From positions 121,876-185,875 of the forward strand of contig NZ_CAKJTG010000004.1 of NCBI RefSeq assembly GCF_917563885.1: 64,000 bases of DNA, read 5' to 3'. The DNA comes from Pseudoneobacillus rhizosphaerae. Lineage in GTDB: Bacteria; Bacillota; Bacilli; Bacillales; Cytobacillaceae. Under the pieces are notes generated by a model that saw nothing but the letters and a program-made list of their open reading frames with translations, did not search any database and had not been told where the DNA came from. Positions within the stretch are counted from its first letter, which is position 1, and each line of letters starts with the position of its first letter. A program made the position numbers and the translations under genes. This document shows, piece after piece, positions 62,949 to 64,000 of this stretch.

Positions 62949-63984
62949 CGTCCTCACCCTTATGTGTTATTGGTACTTTTACCTCTAATCTAGTTCCTTT
63001 ATTTTTCACACTAATCACTTTTAACGTTCCGCCGACTTCAACTGCTCGTTCATGCATAATTTGCATGCCATATGAGCCTGCTTTGTCGTCCTTCACTTCA
63101 AAACCGACCCCATCATCAACAACTCTCATAATAATAAGATCATCTCGCTCGATTAAAAGGACCTCTAGCTTAGTAGCCTTAGAATGACGTAGCGTATTGG
63201 ATACTGATTCTTGTAGAATGCGGAATAGATGGTCTTCAATTCCTTTGTCTAAGGAAATATCCTCGACCTTCCATTGAATTTCCATTGTAACCTTCTGAGA
63301 TAATTCAACTAAGAGCTCAGCAATTCCTTCTTGTAGCGTTTTACCTTTTAAAGCGGCAGGGCGTAAATGCAGTAATAATGCCCTCATTTCTAACTGAGAT
63401 TGATGAATCATTTCTTCCACCATCCTCAGCTGCTTTGTTTCACGGTCCTCTGACTTAGGTCTAATTTCATTGATTGCTGACATCATCATTGAAGCCCCAA
63501 ACAACTGCTGGCTCACTGAATCATGTAATTCACGTGCTAAGCGATTCCGTTCCTGAGAGATGATTTCTTGGATTCGTTGTTCTTGGTCCTCTACCTTTTC
63601 GGTTACCATCCGTTGCGAAACCTTAGCTTTTTCAGTTATTTGCTTATAAATTTTTTCAATTCTTTTATGAATCGTGTCTACTTCTTCACACGCATTTAAA
63701 TTGGTTAGTTCAACGGCAACTCCTTCCTCCAACTGATGAAGGAGTCTGTCTATAGATAATAGATTTTTTCTCCAAAATATTCCTGAAAAAACGCCAAAAA
63801 GGATACCAAGCCCGATACTAACTGCTGGGATAAATAATACAAATGGAATATCTGCAATATCGCGTTCCCAAAGCTCCCACCAATCAGTCAATGGGAATAC
63901 GTATAAAAAAGCTAAAAATGAAAGTCCCATCATGAGAATTGAGAAACCAGCACCCCACAGTACCTGCCTCTGAAGTGCACTCAT
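62941..63984 (-). CDS. liaS: sensor histidine kinase, LiaS/VraS type
   Basis: A 347-aa kinase with two N-terminal membrane helices separated by a short extracellular loop (intramembrane-sensing type), a HAMP-like linker and a HisKA_3 domain. The phospho-acceptor is in RNRLARELHDSVSQQLFGA. The HATPase C-terminal part has LQESVSNTLRHSKAT and VVDDGVGFE. It is first in the liaSR pair here; a liaF gene, expected upstream, would lie beyond the window edge. GAGGTGAAG precedes ATG 63984. Confidence 0.9.
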   Translation of the reverse strand: MSALQRQVLWGAGFSILMMGLSFLAFLYVFPLTDWWELWERDIADIPFVLFIPAVSIGLGILFGVFSGIFWRKNLLSIDRLLHQLEEGVAVELTNLNACEEVDTIHKRIEKIYKQITEKAKVSQRMVTEKVEDQEQRIQEIISQERNRLARELHDSVSQQLFGASMMMSAINEIRPKSEDRETKQLRMVEEMIHQSQLEMRALLLHLRPAALKGKTLQEGIAELLVELSQKVTMEIQWKVEDISLDKGIEDHLFRILQESVSNTLRHSKATKLEVLLIERDDLIIMRVVDDGVGFEVKDDKAGSYGMQIMHERAVEVGGTLKVISVKNKGTRLEVKVPITHKGEDDD

Positions 63985-64000
63985 ATTCTCTTCACCTCGA

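Overview
The window is AT-rich chromosomal DNA from an endospore-forming member of the Bacillaceae (Bacillus sensu lato). The evidence is two complete ger germinant-receptor operons, a PdaA-type cortex deacetylase, TnrA, YfkD/YfkE/YfkF/YfkK-like genes in an arrangement reminiscent of the B. subtilis yfj-yfk-yfl region, strong AAGGAGG-type ribosome binding sites, and class-typical T-box and preQ1 leaders. No rRNA, tRNA, CRISPR array or prophage was seen. Most of the window looks like ordinary core genome. The accessory signal lies in repeats and one insertion sequence.

Layout. 0-4 kb: gerA-gerB-gerC operon plus a tiny two-helix membrane protein (candidate D subunit). 4-16 kb: PhoD-like phosphatase, SET-domain protein, quinone reductase with a divergent ArsR-type regulator, tnrA, bioY under a BirA operator, small metabolic enzymes, a 275-bp MITE-like element at the stop codon of an AbrB-family gene, a membrane metallophosphoesterase, a MerR/TipAS regulator and a GAF-GGDEF protein. 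16-30 kb: fumC, a methyltransferase, the ba3-type oxidase genes (including a 43-aa subunit IIa) with SCO and a CtaG-like membrane protein, heme O synthase, RlmCD, AlkA, PdaA and a class I fumarase. 30-37 kb: yfkD, yczE, an unexplained promoter-to-terminator unit, a Ca/H antiporter, an MFS transporter, and glnS behind a T-box with a CAA specifier. 37-41 kb: a second ger operon. 41-56 kb: lipoprotein, DMT exporter, P-type ATPase, YihY, map, hutH behind a leader hairpin, topB, a regulator-hydrolase pair next to a 34-bp perfect palindrome, and an M29 aminopeptidase. 56-58.3 kb: a repeat-rich convergent intergenic island containing an IS256-family element. 58.3-64 kb: queF with a preQ1-I riboswitch, mscL, a Bax-inhibitor-1 protein, a histidine kinase without its phospho-acceptor histidine, DUF2269, and LiaR/LiaS.

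How genes work together. The Ger proteins form nutrient receptors in the spore inner membrane, and PdaA makes the cortex muramic-lactam that germination enzymes recognise. CbaA/B/D, SCO, the CtaG-like protein and CtaB form a terminal-oxidase and copper/heme assembly cluster. TnrA, BirA-bioY, T-box-glnS and preQ1-queF are separate nutrient-sensing circuits.

Least explained pieces: (1) a G/C-rich, multi-hairpin block of about 145 bp between the transposase stop and the outer end of the IS256-family element; (2) a stand-alone transcription unit at 31.83-32.15 kb with a near-consensus promoter, nested long-range pairing and two strong Shine-Dalgarno sequences; (3) families of palindromic repeats shared between the MITE-like element and the IS insertion site. 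All calls come from reading the sequence; no database search was run.
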